Positions 1-7,585 of a stretch of DNA of 26,212 nt are shown in pieces. Source of the stretch: an uncultured Gammaproteobacteria bacterium (GTDB lineage: Bacteria > Pseudomonadota > Gammaproteobacteria > Magnimaribacterales > D2472); the NCBI GenBank assembly GCA_913050015.1, contig CAJXAZ010000012.1:1-26212 (forward strand), given 5' to 3'. The position numbers and the translations under genes are program-made. Every line of letters starts with the position of its first letter. The first letter of the stretch is position 1. Below the pieces are notes generated by a model that saw nothing but the letters and a program-made list of their open reading frames with translations, did not search any database and was not told the DNA's origin.

Positions 1-499
1 CCTCTGACTCTTTTGAATAATTTGCAAATATATTTCCTTCCCATTGATTGCTATCACCAAACCTGATTCCTGCTATGGCATTGGCCTGTGCATCATCTTC
101 TGAAAATGAATTAATGTCGCCTTCTATAGAAGTAGTTTTGACACCAAATTCTCCATAAATATCAAAAAAGTTTTTAATGCCAAGGTTGACCCCTTTAGCT
201 GAAACATTACTTAGAAGATCGCCGATTCCAATATGAGCACCAAGTCGCACACCATTACTAATTCTGTCATAGGAATTATCTTCTGTATTAACCCCCTCAG
301 CCTTTCTCTCAACAACTACATATAAAGGCCCAGGAAGGGCAAGGGACAATCTAGCACCAACGCCAGTTTTTTCTGTTTGAATTAAGTCAATTCCAAGTGA
401 GGTATATCTGTATTCATTAGCCTCTCTTCCAAGCCTTCCTTCCTCTGCAATAGAGGAGACAGTTAATATTAATACCAGAAATATATTTATATTTTTCAT
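1..499 (-). CDS. Secreted beta-strand-rich protein, likely outer membrane (3' end beyond window)
   Basis: Open frame from ATG at 499 on the minus strand running off the window edge after 166 codons, so the C-terminus is missing. The N-terminus is a typical signal peptide (MKNINIFLVLILTVSSIA, cleavage expected before EEG). The rest alternates short hydrophobic and polar stretches rich in Gly, Asn and Ser (for example VGARLSLALPGPLYVVVERK and GIRFGDSNQWEGNIFANYS), which fits an outer-membrane beta-barrel of the kind used as a small porin or surface protein. I do not recognise a family. There is no clear Shine-Dalgarno sequence; a weak -10-like TAATAT lies 6 nt before the ATG. The gene follows the terminator of the upstream lipoprotein gene, so it probably has its own promoter. 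Confidence 0.65.
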   Translation of the reverse strand, partial: MKNINIFLVLILTVSSIAEEGRLGREANEYRYTSLGIDLIQTEKTGVGARLSLALPGPLYVVVERKAEGVNTEDNSYDRISNGVRLGAHIGIGDLLSNVSAKGVNLGIKNFFDIYGEFGVKTTSIEGDINSFSEDDAQANAIAGIRFGDSNQWEGNIFANYSKESE

Positions 500-540
500 A
501 TAAACATATTAGCAGAACAGAGTATTTAAAGGAATCTTGA

Positions 541-580
541 AAGAAAACAATTAGCCCATACAAGGAAGCATGGGCTAATT
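541..580 (-). terminator. Rho-independent terminator of the PDZ lipoprotein gene
   Basis: A perfect 11-bp inverted repeat, arms at 549-559 and 570-580 (AATTAGCCCAT / ATGGGCTAATT) with a 10-nt loop. Read on the minus strand it is followed by a T-rich tail (GTTTTCTT). It begins about 10 nt after the stop codon of the lipoprotein gene. Confidence 0.85.
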
Positions 581-590
581 TATAAGGCAA

Positions 591-1322
591 TTATCTAGTA
601 ATCGAATAACCTTGCTGCTCAAGCACAAATCTATCTTCAGATAAATTAGCTACCCAAGTAACTTGTCCAGCATCATTAAATTCGAATCTTGTCGCAGTAT
701 ATGCATTAGATGTTAATCCAGAAGCTACTTCTGTGAACTTAGACCAGCTAAGAACCCAAACAACTCCATCTTCAGTAGTAGATGCTTCCATTACATTAAA
801 TTCATCAGCAGCCCAATTTTCAGCATCTCCTTCAGCAAAGTTTTCTAGAACTTGAATCTTTGAGCTTACTTGTCTGACAGCGCCTCTTGCAACAGATATA
901 GCTACTTCAGCTCCATCTCTTAGAACAACTGCACTGACTTCCTCTCCAGGTTTCCCTCTAAATCCTAGGCTATTTCTATTTTCAGAAGTAAGTCTTACTC
1001 CGCCAACCTCAACAAAAGAATCTCCTACTTCAAGAGCCTTTGATGCAGGACTTTCAGGAATGATATAAGTAACAGTCATGCCACTTTCATCAGGATTCCA
1101 TATAAAGCCCATTCCTACATACCTCTCACCTAAAACCTCTGCGTCTTCAGCCATATTTTTCGTTACCATTTCAATAGCTTCAGCTTTTCCTGTATATCCT
1201 GCTTCAACCCATGCCATTGCAAGATCTTCATTTGATTTATTAGAGTCAGTTGATGTTGACATTGAACAGCCGGCAACAAAAATAAACGACGCTAATACAA
1301 AAGTTATTTTAAATTTATTCAT
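591..1322 (-). CDS. Lipoprotein with a central PDZ domain
   Basis: 243 aa. The N-terminus is a lipoprotein signal with lipobox FVAG-C (Cys19), so the mature protein should be anchored to a membrane facing the periplasm; Ser at +2 favours the outer membrane. Residues about 71-147 form a PDZ domain (MGFIW carboxylate-loop region, IIPESPASKALEVGDSFVEVGG, then RGKPGEEVSAVVLRDG). The flanks look like two halves of a SnoaL/NTF2-like fold: helical EDLAMAWVEAGYTGKAEAI before it and strands GVVWVLSWSKF, AYTATRFEFNDAGQVTWV after it. No protease or other catalytic motif is visible, so this is probably a binding or scaffold protein. The start has a good SD (GGGAA) 5-9 nt upstream. A 7-bp inverted repeat (1332-1349) lies just upstream of the SD. 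Single-gene unit with its own terminator. Function unknown. Confidence 0.75.
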   Translation of the reverse strand: MNKFKITFVLASFIFVAGCSMSTSTDSNKSNEDLAMAWVEAGYTGKAEAIEMVTKNMAEDAEVLGERYVGMGFIWNPDESGMTVTYIIPESPASKALEVGDSFVEVGGVRLTSENRNSLGFRGKPGEEVSAVVLRDGAEVAISVARGAVRQVSSKIQVLENFAEGDAENWAADEFNVMEASTTEDGVVWVLSWSKFTEVASGLTSNAYTATRFEFNDAGQVTWVANLSEDRFVLEQQGYSITR

Positions 1323-1331
1323 AATTTTCCC

Positions 1332-1349
1332 TATTAGTTATTACTAATA
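1332..1349. promoter_or_regulatory. Short inverted repeat upstream of the PDZ lipoprotein gene
   Basis: TATTAGT-TATT-ACTAATA, 7-bp arms with a 4-nt spacer, lying directly upstream of the SD of the lipoprotein gene. It could be an operator or a leader hairpin, but the region is very AT-rich, so chance is a real alternative. Confidence 0.25.
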
Positions 1350-1421
1350 ATAGTTTACATAAAAATAGGAATTAATTAAACACTAACAAAAAATCAGCAT
1401 TTAATAGGTTCAAGATACTCT

Positions 1422-3212
1422 TTAAGTACGAATTCTGCCTGTTTTTCTCATACGGATTGATTCAGGAGTTACTTCAACTAGCTCATCATCTTCGATGAAT
1501 TCTAAAGCCTGTTCCAAGGTATGTGTTATGGGAGTTACAAGAATAAGATTCTCATCAGTTCCAGCAGCCCTAATATTGTTTAACTGTTTTGCCTTAGTTG
1601 GATTAACAGGAAGATCATTATCTCTTGAATGGAGACCAACTATCTGGCCGATATAAACCTCATTACCATGACCTAAGAATAACTTTCCTCTATTTTGAAG
1701 ATTAAAAAGAGCGTATGCCAGAGTTTTTCCAGCAGTCATTGAATACATAACACCATTATTTCTTTTAGCTATTTCACCAGCTTTAACAGGACCATAATGA
1801 TCAAATACACTAGTCATAATCCCACTCCCGCTTGTGATAGTTAGGAAATGTGATCTAAAGCCTATTATGCCTCTTGATGGAGCTATAAATTCTAGCTTAA
1901 CCCTGCCTTTTCCATCAGAATCCATGCTTTGAAGCTCGGCCTTTCTTGGTCCTAGCTCTTCCATAACTGCACCTTGATGCATTTCTTCAACATCAATAAC
2001 TATTTGCTCAAAGGGCTCATGAATTTTTCCATCAACTTCCTTTTGGACTACCTGAGGCTTAGAGATTCCCAGTTCATAGCCTTCTCTTCTCATGGACTCA
2101 ATAAGAACTGATAAATGAAGCTCACCTCTACCCGAAACAACAAATTTATCCGGCGTTTCACCCGGGACAACTTTTAAGGCTACGTTTGATATTAGCTCTT
2201 TATCTAATCTTTCTTTTATATTTCTAGAGGTAACATATTTACCTTCTTTACCAGCAAATGGAGAGTCATTAACTTGGAATGTCATACTAACAGTAGGCTC
2301 ATCAACTGAGAGAGCTGGAAGTGCCTCAACATCTGAAGGTGTGCATATGGTATCTGAGATATTTAATTTATCTATTCCAGTAATACAGACTATTGATCCA
2401 GCTTCTGCTTCTGGAACCTCTACTCTTTCTAATCCCTCATAGCCCATAACCTGAAGCACTTTACCTTTTCTAGTGTTACCGTCTCTATCAACAATAACTA
2501 CCTGCTCGTTAGGTCTTACAACTCCTCGCTTAATTCTTCCTATTCCTATAACCCCAACATAACTATTGCTATCTAAAGCACTAATTTGCAATTGCAGAGG
2601 CCCATCAATATTAACTTCTGGAGCTGGAACTTTATCTAAAATCATTTGTAATAAAGGAGTCATGTCATCACTCATGCTTTCAGGTTCAAGTCCTGCAATT
2701 CCTTCAATAGCTGATGCGTATATAACTGGGAAGTCTAACTGCTCATCAGTTCCTCCAAGCCTATCAAATAGGTCAAAAACTTGATCTAAAACCCAATGAG
2801 GTCTGGCATCTGGTCTATCCACTTTATTAATAACAACGATTGGCTTTAAACCTTTTTCAAAAGCTTTTTGCGTTACAAATCTAGTTTGAGGCATTGGCCC
2901 ATCAACAGCATCGACTAATAGCAATACCGAATCAACCATAGAAAGAGCTCTTTCAACTTCTCCACCAAAATCAGCATGACCTGGAGTATCTACAATATTA
3001 ATAAGATGATCTTCCCAAATAATAGAGGTATTTTTTGCCGTTATCGTTATTCCTCTCTCTTTTTCTTGATCGTTAGAGTCCATTATTCTTTCAGAATCTA
3101 CATTTTTTCTATCAAGCGTTCCGGATTGTCCAAGAAGCTTATCAACAAGGGTGGTTTTACCATGATCAACGTGAGCAATGATTGCTATATTTCGAAGGTT
3201 TTTTATGTCCAT
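1422..3212 (-). CDS. typA: Ribosome-binding translational GTPase TypA/BipA
   Basis: 596 aa, close to the usual ~605. TypA/BipA binds 70S ribosomes and assists 50S assembly and stress or cold adaptation. All GTPase motifs are present: G1 AHVDHGKT (residues 13-20), switch I RGITI (53-57), G3 DTPGH (75-79), G4 NKVDRP (129-134). The EF-G-like domains follow, with the TypA-typical stretches GRGELHLSVLIESMRREGYE, GPRKAEL and PSRGIIGFRSHFLTITSG, then the TypA-specific C-terminal domain. The ATG is preceded by no clear SD; a TATAAT on the minus strand at 3239-3244 would give a leader of about 20 nt. Divergent from the M20 amidohydrolase. No convincing intrinsic terminator follows the stop. Confidence 0.97.
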   Translation of the reverse strand: MDIKNLRNIAIIAHVDHGKTTLVDKLLGQSGTLDRKNVDSERIMDSNDQEKERGITITAKNTSIIWEDHLINIVDTPGHADFGGEVERALSMVDSVLLLVDAVDGPMPQTRFVTQKAFEKGLKPIVVINKVDRPDARPHWVLDQVFDLFDRLGGTDEQLDFPVIYASAIEGIAGLEPESMSDDMTPLLQMILDKVPAPEVNIDGPLQLQISALDSNSYVGVIGIGRIKRGVVRPNEQVVIVDRDGNTRKGKVLQVMGYEGLERVEVPEAEAGSIVCITGIDKLNISDTICTPSDVEALPALSVDEPTVSMTFQVNDSPFAGKEGKYVTSRNIKERLDKELISNVALKVVPGETPDKFVVSGRGELHLSVLIESMRREGYELGISKPQVVQKEVDGKIHEPFEQIVIDVEEMHQGAVMEELGPRKAELQSMDSDGKGRVKLEFIAPSRGIIGFRSHFLTITSGSGIMTSVFDHYGPVKAGEIAKRNNGVMYSMTAGKTLAYALFNLQNRGKLFLGHGNEVYIGQIVGLHSRDNDLPVNPTKAKQLNNIRAAGTDENLILVTPITHTLEQALEFIEDDELVEVTPESIRMRKTGRIRT

Positions 3213-3238
3213 GTTATTAGTGTTTTAAAAAGGGGGGG

Positions 3239-3246
3239 ATTATAAT
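3239..3246. promoter_or_regulatory. Overlapping divergent -10 boxes (typA / M20 amidohydrolase)
   Basis: The self-complementary octamer ATTATAAT gives a perfect TATAAT on both strands: 3241-3246 (plus) and 3244-3239 (minus). The plus-strand box ends 6 nt before the amidohydrolase ATG, which would make that mRNA leaderless. The minus box lies 26 nt before the typA ATG. No good -35 is seen for either. A run of seven G (3232-3238) abuts it. Confidence 0.5.
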
Positions 3247-3252
3247 CTTAAA

Positions 3253-4533
3253 ATGAATAAATTAATGCTTTTCTTTGTCCTTATATTTTCAACCCACGGT
3301 TTCTCTGATCTAAAGCAAGATCTCGATGAACAACTAGACCCCCTGATGGAGAGGGTCATAAGCTGGCGCCATGATATTCATCAGAACCCAGAGCTTAGTA
3401 ATAGAGAATATAGAACTGCAAAAAAAATAGCAGCTCACCTTAAATCACTAGGCATTAAAGTAGAAACAAAGATTGCTTACACTGGAGTGGTTGGCTTGAT
3501 AGAAGGCGGACTTCCAGGACCTACCATTGCCTTAAGAGCAGACATGGATGCTCTTCCTGTTATAGAAAAAACAGGATTGCCATTTGCATCTAAAGACAAA
3601 ACGAAATACCTAGGCCAAACAGTCGGCATAATGCATGCATGCGGGCATGATGCGCATGTAGCAATTTTAATGGGTGTAGCTGAGTTTTTATCACAAAATA
3701 AAGATCAAATTAAAGGCAATGTAGTTTTAATATTTCAACCTGCAGAAGAGGGCCCTCCTGAAGGAGAAAACGGCGGCGCAAAGATGATGCTTGAAGAGGG
3801 GTTGTTCGAAAAATACGATCCTGAAGTGATATTTGGTCTTCATGTTGGAAATGGTCCTCACGGATATGTCAGTGTTGTTTCTGGACCGGCCATGGCTGCC
3901 GCGTCTACCTATAGGATTAAAGTGAAAGGAGTTCAGGCTCATGGATCAAGGCCTTGGGATTCAATCGATCCTGTTATGGCAAGTGTCGAACTAATTCAAG
4001 GTCTAAATACAATTGTAAGTAGAAGAATAAACATTATTAACAATCCAGCTGTAGTATCTGTAGGCATTATTAGATCAGGTACAAGAGGGAATATTATCCC
4101 CGAAGATGCAGAAATACAGGGAACCATTAGAACTTTTGATCCTGAGCTTAGGGCTGAAATTTATGATGAAATAAGACAAATAGCATCCGGTGTTGCCTTG
4201 GGGACAGGTGCTCAAATAGATGTAGAGTTTGATGTTGGTGGTTTTTATCCCGTCACATATAACAATCCTGACCTAGTAGCTAAATTAATTCCGACGCTCA
4301 AAGAAGCTACTGATAATAAGTTTTTTCTTAGTAAGACTCCCTCAACTGGAGCTGAAGATTTTTCATTTTTTTCAGATAGAATTCCAGGAATGTATTTTTG
4401 GTTAGGGGTTAATGCACCAGGTGTTGAAACCGCTCCTGGCAATCATTCTCCATACTTTGTTGTTGATGATGGAGCTTTGGATGAAGGATTAAAATCTTTG
4501 ATTTATTTAGTGTTAGAATATCCGGAAAAATAA
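3253..4533 (+). CDS. Secreted M20 family metallo-amidohydrolase (N-acyl-amino-acid hydrolase type)
   Basis: 426 aa. Hydrolyses amide bonds of N-acylated amino acids or similar compounds; the M20D group includes hippurate hydrolase and IAA-amino acid hydrolases. A signal peptide (residues 1-17, LMLFFVLIFSTHG) places it in the periplasm or outside. Family motifs: WRHDIHQNPELSNRE (38-52), ALRADMDALP (93-102), metal-binding HACGHD (128-133), catalytic PAEEG (163-167, Glu165/Glu166), GLHVGN with His197, the dimerisation-domain AHGSRPWDSIDP, and the C-terminal STGAEDFSFF metal site. All expected metal ligands appear present. The start at 3253 has no well-spaced SD but a TATAAT 6 nt before it; ATG 3265 is an alternative. 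The secreted location fits scavenging of dissolved organic nitrogen. Exact substrate unknown. Confidence 0.9.
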   Translation: MNKLMLFFVLIFSTHGFSDLKQDLDEQLDPLMERVISWRHDIHQNPELSNREYRTAKKIAAHLKSLGIKVETKIAYTGVVGLIEGGLPGPTIALRADMDALPVIEKTGLPFASKDKTKYLGQTVGIMHACGHDAHVAILMGVAEFLSQNKDQIKGNVVLIFQPAEEGPPEGENGGAKMMLEEGLFEKYDPEVIFGLHVGNGPHGYVSVVSGPAMAAASTYRIKVKGVQAHGSRPWDSIDPVMASVELIQGLNTIVSRRINIINNPAVVSVGIIRSGTRGNIIPEDAEIQGTIRTFDPELRAEIYDEIRQIASGVALGTGAQIDVEFDVGGFYPVTYNNPDLVAKLIPTLKEATDNKFFLSKTPSTGAEDFSFFSDRIPGMYFWLGVNAPGVETAPGNHSPYFVVDDGALDEGLKSLIYLVLEYPEK

Positions 4534-4591
4534 TATATATATTTGAATTAAATTATTCTAACCAATTGGATGGAGTAATATTCATTTAATA

Positions 4592-4607
4592 AAGGAGAAT
4601 TAAATTG
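4592..4607 (+). promoter_or_regulatory. Strong SD that fixes a TTG start for the flavoprotein gene
   Basis: AAGGAG at 4592-4597 lies 7 nt upstream of TTG at 4605. No in-frame ATG near this position would keep the conserved N-terminus, so the TTG start is favoured. Confidence 0.75.
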
Positions 4608-5570
4608 CCAATTCCAAGTCACATAAAAGATCATTTATCTATCCCAGTTATAGGCTCACCACTTTTCTTGGTTTCAGGACCAGAGCTAGTAATAGCACAA
4701 TGTAAAGCCGGTATTATTGGATCTTTTCCAGCTCTAAATGCAAGACCTCAACACGTTCTAGGTGAATGGATTTCTAGAATTAAAACTGAATTAGCCGAGT
4801 ATCAAGAGCAAAATCCTGATGCTAAAGTCGCACCATTTGCTGTCAATCAGATATGCCATGCTTCAAATAACAGATTAATGGAAGATATGGCTACTTGCGT
4901 TGAACACGAAGTACCAATAATTATTACATCTTTAAGACCACCAGCAGAACTAGTGCAGGCAGCACATAGCTATGGCGGACTTGTTTATCATGATGTTATT
5001 AATGTTAGACATGCAAAAAAAGCAGCAGAACAAGGCGTAGATGGTTTAATTTTAGTTTGTGCCGGTGCCGGAGGGCATGCAGGAGCTTTATCTCCTTTTG
5101 CTCTGCTAAGAGAAGTGAAAGAATGGTTTGACGGAACTGTTATTTTATCTGGTTCAATTGGAGACGGTTATTCAGTTGCCTCAGCTTTAGCGCTTGGAGC
5201 AGACTTTGCCTATATGGGAACGCGTTTTATAGCCACACAAGAAGCCAATGCAGATCAAGGTTATAAACAAATGCTAATTGAAAGTGCAGCAGACGACATA
5301 GTACTTTCAAGTTTATTTACTGGGATAAGTGGCAACTACTTAAAGCCATCAATTGTCAAAGAAGGAATGGATGCAGACAACCTTCCCGAAGCAGATAAAA
5401 GTAGCATGAACTTTGGTTCAGGCGGAAATACTGACGCAAAAGCATGGAAAGATATCTGGGGTTCTGGTCAGGGTATAGGTGGAATTAAAGATGACCCTAG
5501 TGTTGCAGACTTAGTAACTAGATTAAAAGCAGAGTTCATTGAAGCAAAAAATGAGTTTAATCAAAAGTAG
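4605..5570 (+). CDS. Nitronate monooxygenase / NPD-like FMN-dependent oxidoreductase
   Basis: 321 aa, usual length for the family. FMN-dependent TIM-barrel enzymes of this type oxidise alkyl nitronates (formerly 2-nitropropane dioxygenases); many members have other or unknown substrates. Seen: the N-terminal PVIGSPLFLVSGPELV and GIIGSFPALNARP, AVNQICHASNNR, the phosphate/FMN region LILVCAGAGGHAGALSPFALL, then VILSGSIGDGYSVASALALGADFAYMGTRFIAT. The TTG start is supported by AAGGAG. A small membrane protein gene follows 14 nt downstream with its own SD, so this may be the first gene of a five-gene run ending with the 3-HIBDH-like gene. Substrate not predictable. Confidence 0.88.
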   Translation: MPIPSHIKDHLSIPVIGSPLFLVSGPELVIAQCKAGIIGSFPALNARPQHVLGEWISRIKTELAEYQEQNPDAKVAPFAVNQICHASNNRLMEDMATCVEHEVPIIITSLRPPAELVQAAHSYGGLVYHDVINVRHAKKAAEQGVDGLILVCAGAGGHAGALSPFALLREVKEWFDGTVILSGSIGDGYSVASALALGADFAYMGTRFIATQEANADQGYKQMLIESAADDIVLSSLFTGISGNYLKPSIVKEGMDADNLPEADKSSMNFGSGGNTDAKAWKDIWGSGQGIGGIKDDPSVADLVTRLKAEFIEAKNEFNQK

Positions 5571-5584
5571 AGAGGTTTTATAAA

Positions 5585-5758
5585 ATGGAATGGATAATTT
5601 TCTTTTTTATCGGATTAGCATCAGGAGTGTCAATTGTTACTCTTATGAATAATTCTAAGAAAAATAGATCAGGTGCTAAGGGCATTACTGGAGAATATAC
5701 TTCAAAGAATGGCATCAAACATACTGCAAAAAAAGATAGAGAAAATCATATAGTATGA
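5585..5758 (+). CDS. Small single-pass membrane protein, unknown
   Basis: 57 aa, encoded 14 nt after the flavoprotein gene with a fair SD (AGAGAGG) 8-9 nt before the ATG. Residues 3-20 (WIIFFFIGLASGVSIVTL) form one membrane segment, followed by a basic, polar tail (NNSKKNRSGAKG...). The stop overlaps the next start as ATGA (5755-5758), a typical translational coupling. No recognised family. The overlap with its neighbour and the in-frame SD support it as a real gene. Confidence 0.65.
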   Translation: MEWIIFFFIGLASGVSIVTLMNNSKKNRSGAKGITGEYTSKNGIKHTAKKDRENHIV

Positions 5759-5991
5759 GTTCTAATCTGCTTCTTTTCTTTATAGGCGCTATAACCTTTT
5801 TAGTTGTATTCAGTTGGTTTAAAGTTGCTGCAATCCATCTTTTTAAACAAGAAATAGCTTCTGACTCTAGTCAAAAAAATGCAGCATGGAAAAAATTATT
5901 TCAAGTGTTCGCTGTTGATCTGCTTCTTTGCATAATAGGAGTTCTTGGAACAGGAATTACTTTTGTAATTATTTTTAATCTATTTCATTAA
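5755..5991 (+). CDS. Small two-pass membrane protein, unknown
   Basis: 78 aa. Two hydrophobic segments: residues 4-24 (NLLLFFIGAITFLVVFSWF) and about 49-76 (FQVFAVDLLLCIIGVLGTGI and onwards), with a polar loop (KQEIASDSSQKNAAWKK) between. The start overlaps the preceding stop by 4 nt and its stop overlaps the next start by 1 nt (TAATG), so it is embedded in a tightly coupled operon. I do not recognise the family. Confidence 0.65.
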   Translation: MSSNLLLFFIGAITFLVVFSWFKVAAIHLFKQEIASDSSQKNAAWKKLFQVFAVDLLLCIIGVLGTGITFVIIFNLFH

Positions 5992-6176
5992 TGAGCGATA
6001 GAGATTTAAGAGGATATTTTAAGGATGGTTGGAATAAGCTGTTCGGAAAAGAAGAGGACAAAACCAAATTAAGAACCCAAAGCCTCTTTAGAGCTAAAGA
6101 GGGCATCCTTAATGTTGGAACTCCCCATGACTGGGAAGATTACGAAAAATATAAAGAAGAACAAAAGCATGAATAA
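5991..6176 (+). CDS. Small charged soluble protein, unknown
   Basis: 61 aa, highly charged, no signal peptide or membrane segment (MSDRDLRGYFKDGWNKLFGK..., ending DYEKYKEEQKHE). Its start shares one base with the preceding stop, and its last 8 nt overlap the start of the dehydrogenase gene (ATGAATAA, 6169-6176). Family unknown. The C-terminal YEKYK-type tail resembles that of the 49-aa protein at 7410-7559. Confidence 0.6.
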   Translation: MSDRDLRGYFKDGWNKLFGKEEDKTKLRTQSLFRAKEGILNVGTPHDWEDYEKYKEEQKHE

Positions 6177-7041
6177 AATTGGTTTTATAGGCCTTGGTGT
6201 CATGGGATATCCAATGGCAGGGCACCTTTCAAAAGAATTTAGTAATATTTGTATTTTTAATAGATCGCAAGAAAAAGTAACAAAATGGCTTAATCAGTAT
6301 TCCGGAACAGCCTTTGATACTCCAGAAGAATTATCATCTCAATGCAATGTAATTGCTCTTTGTGTTGGAAGGGATGAAGATGTTAGAGAGATGATGTCAG
6401 GGAAAAAAGGTATTTTAAATTCTGTAAATCCTGGAACTATTATTATTGATCACACAACAACCTCTGCAACTCTCTCTAAAGAGATGAATGAGCTTGCTCT
6501 CCAAAAAGATGTCATTTTTTTAGATGCTCCAATATCAGGTGGTCAAGCTGGAGCAGAGTCTGGTCAGCTTTCTGTAATGGTTGGCGGGGACAAAGCTTCC
6601 TATGAATCTGTCAAACCTATCCTTGATAATTACTCTAAGTTTACAAAATATATGGGACCAAGCGGGTCAGGACAATTAACAAAAATGGTTAATCAAATTT
6701 GTATTGCTGGTTTGGTGCAAGCGCTTTCGGAGGGAGTCAATTTTTCTGAAAAAGTTGGTCTTAATACAAGTGATGTTATGGAAGTTATTACAAAGGGAGC
6801 AGCTCAATCCTGGCAAATGGAAAATAGATGGGAGACTATGCTTAAGGATGAATATGATCATGGCTTTGCAGTTGATTGGATGCGAAAAGACTTAGATATA
6901 GTCTCTGAGCAAGCTGGTCAGGTTGGTGCCAATATAGAGATAACGGAAATGGTAAATAAGTTTTACAAAGACATTCAAGATTTAGATGGAGGACGCTGGG
7001 ATACCTCAAGTCTCCTTAAAAGAATAAAAGACTCTACTTAG
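6169..7041 (+). CDS. 3-hydroxyisobutyrate dehydrogenase family oxidoreductase
   Basis: 290 aa from ATG 6169; an earlier in-frame start at 6112 would add residues overlapping the upstream gene and is less likely because MNKIGFIGLG is the natural family N-terminus. NAD(P)-dependent beta-hydroxyacid dehydrogenase (3-hydroxyisobutyrate, tartronate-semialdehyde and succinic-semialdehyde reductase relatives). Seen: Rossmann GLGVMG (8-13), substrate-binding signature DAPISGGQAGAESGQLSVMVGG (119-140), catalytic Lys172 in SGQLTKMVNQ, and the C-terminal helical domain with HGFAVDWMRKDLDI. It closes the plus-strand run and overlaps the convergent membrane-protein gene by 4 nt. Substrate cannot be fixed from the sequence; valine or glyoxylate metabolism are the usual roles. 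Confidence 0.9.
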   Translation: MNKIGFIGLGVMGYPMAGHLSKEFSNICIFNRSQEKVTKWLNQYSGTAFDTPEELSSQCNVIALCVGRDEDVREMMSGKKGILNSVNPGTIIIDHTTTSATLSKEMNELALQKDVIFLDAPISGGQAGAESGQLSVMVGGDKASYESVKPILDNYSKFTKYMGPSGSGQLTKMVNQICIAGLVQALSEGVNFSEKVGLNTSDVMEVITKGAAQSWQMENRWETMLKDEYDHGFAVDWMRKDLDIVSEQAGQVGANIEITEMVNKFYKDIQDLDGGRWDTSSLLKRIKDST

Positions 7042-7406
7042 AAAATTATCCTAGAAAATATTGTTAAAGCTGAGTATACGAACAATACTCCTATATTTAT
7101 TACCTCCATAAGACCGTCATCTAGAGCCATGGATTCGTCTGCTATTTTATAATAGCTATCTGGGCTAGTAACTAGCCATATAACACCAACCATATGAGCA
7201 ATCATCAATATTGCAATAATCCAATTAAGAGGTTGGTTTGTAAAAACAATAAAAGAAGTAAGAATTAAAAAAAATATCTCTATTGATAGGTACTTGTTAA
7301 TGCTTTCTCTTTTATATAGATATTTAGCAAGGCTATATCCATTTTTATAGGTATAAAAGAAAGTGACTGCGTAAAGAAAATATAAAAAAGCCAGTAATGC
7401 GATCAT
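7038..7406 (-). CDS. Small polytopic membrane protein, unknown
   Basis: 122 aa with about four hydrophobic segments: residues 1-18 (MIALLAFLYFLYAVTFFY), about 41-57 (SIEIFFLILTSFIVFT), about 60-80 (LNWIIAILMIAHMVGVIWLV) and about 102-121 (VINIGVLFVYSALTIFSRII). No signature I recognise. It starts 3 nt after the stop of the 49-aa gene without a clear SD, which suggests translation by reinitiation. Last gene of the minus-strand run that begins with the GlcNAc transferase; its stop overlaps the convergent dehydrogenase gene. Confidence 0.65.
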   Translation of the reverse strand: MIALLAFLYFLYAVTFFYTYKNGYSLAKYLYKRESINKYLSIEIFFLILTSFIVFTNQPLNWIIAILMIAHMVGVIWLVTSPDSYYKIADESMALDDGLMEVINIGVLFVYSALTIFSRIIF

Positions 7407-7409
7407 GTC

Positions 7410-7559
7410 TTAGTGATGCGGAGGTCTCTCATAGTTTATTGGAGGAAACTGAGACTTCTCTTTACTCTTTTTATATTTTTCGTACCTAGAAGTAACATCA
7501 GCACAGTCATCGACTGCTGAGGGTAGTTCTTCTTTTGATTTATTGTCTTTTTCTTCCAT
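7410..7559 (-). CDS. Small hydrophilic protein, unknown
   Basis: 49 aa (MEEKDNKSKEELPSAVDD..., ending PPINYERPPHH), ATG at 7559, TAA at 7410-7412. Very charged, with a YEKYKKSKEKS stretch and a Pro/His-rich C-terminus. It fills the space between the MazG-like gene (26 nt upstream) and the membrane protein gene (3 nt downstream) exactly, the main reason to believe it. No clear SD and no recognised family. Confidence 0.5.
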   Translation of the reverse strand: MEEKDNKSKEELPSAVDDCADVTSRYEKYKKSKEKSQFPPINYERPPHH

Positions 7560-7585
7560 TATTTTATCTAAAGATAGTAATTGGC

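Noticed and set aside
1078..1347. Open frame opposite the PDZ lipoprotein gene, and similar antisense frames at 2566-2784, 2976-3245, 3727-3942, 4245-4442, 13403-13621, 13915-14220, 17767-17982, 21446-21664 and 23254-23559
   Set aside because: All lie within strongly recognisable genes on the other strand, have no domain, no SD and shadow-like composition.
3226..3238. A5G7 run upstream of the M20 gene as a phase-variation tract (compare A5G6 in the rhodopsin leader)
   Set aside because: Only 6-7 G outside coding sequence, no typical phase-variable surface gene; a single read of the sequence cannot show length variation.
6112..6168. Longer start of the 3-HIBDH-like protein
   Set aside because: The extra residues are out-of-frame sequence of the 61-aa gene; the Rossmann motif normally begins at MNKIGFIG.
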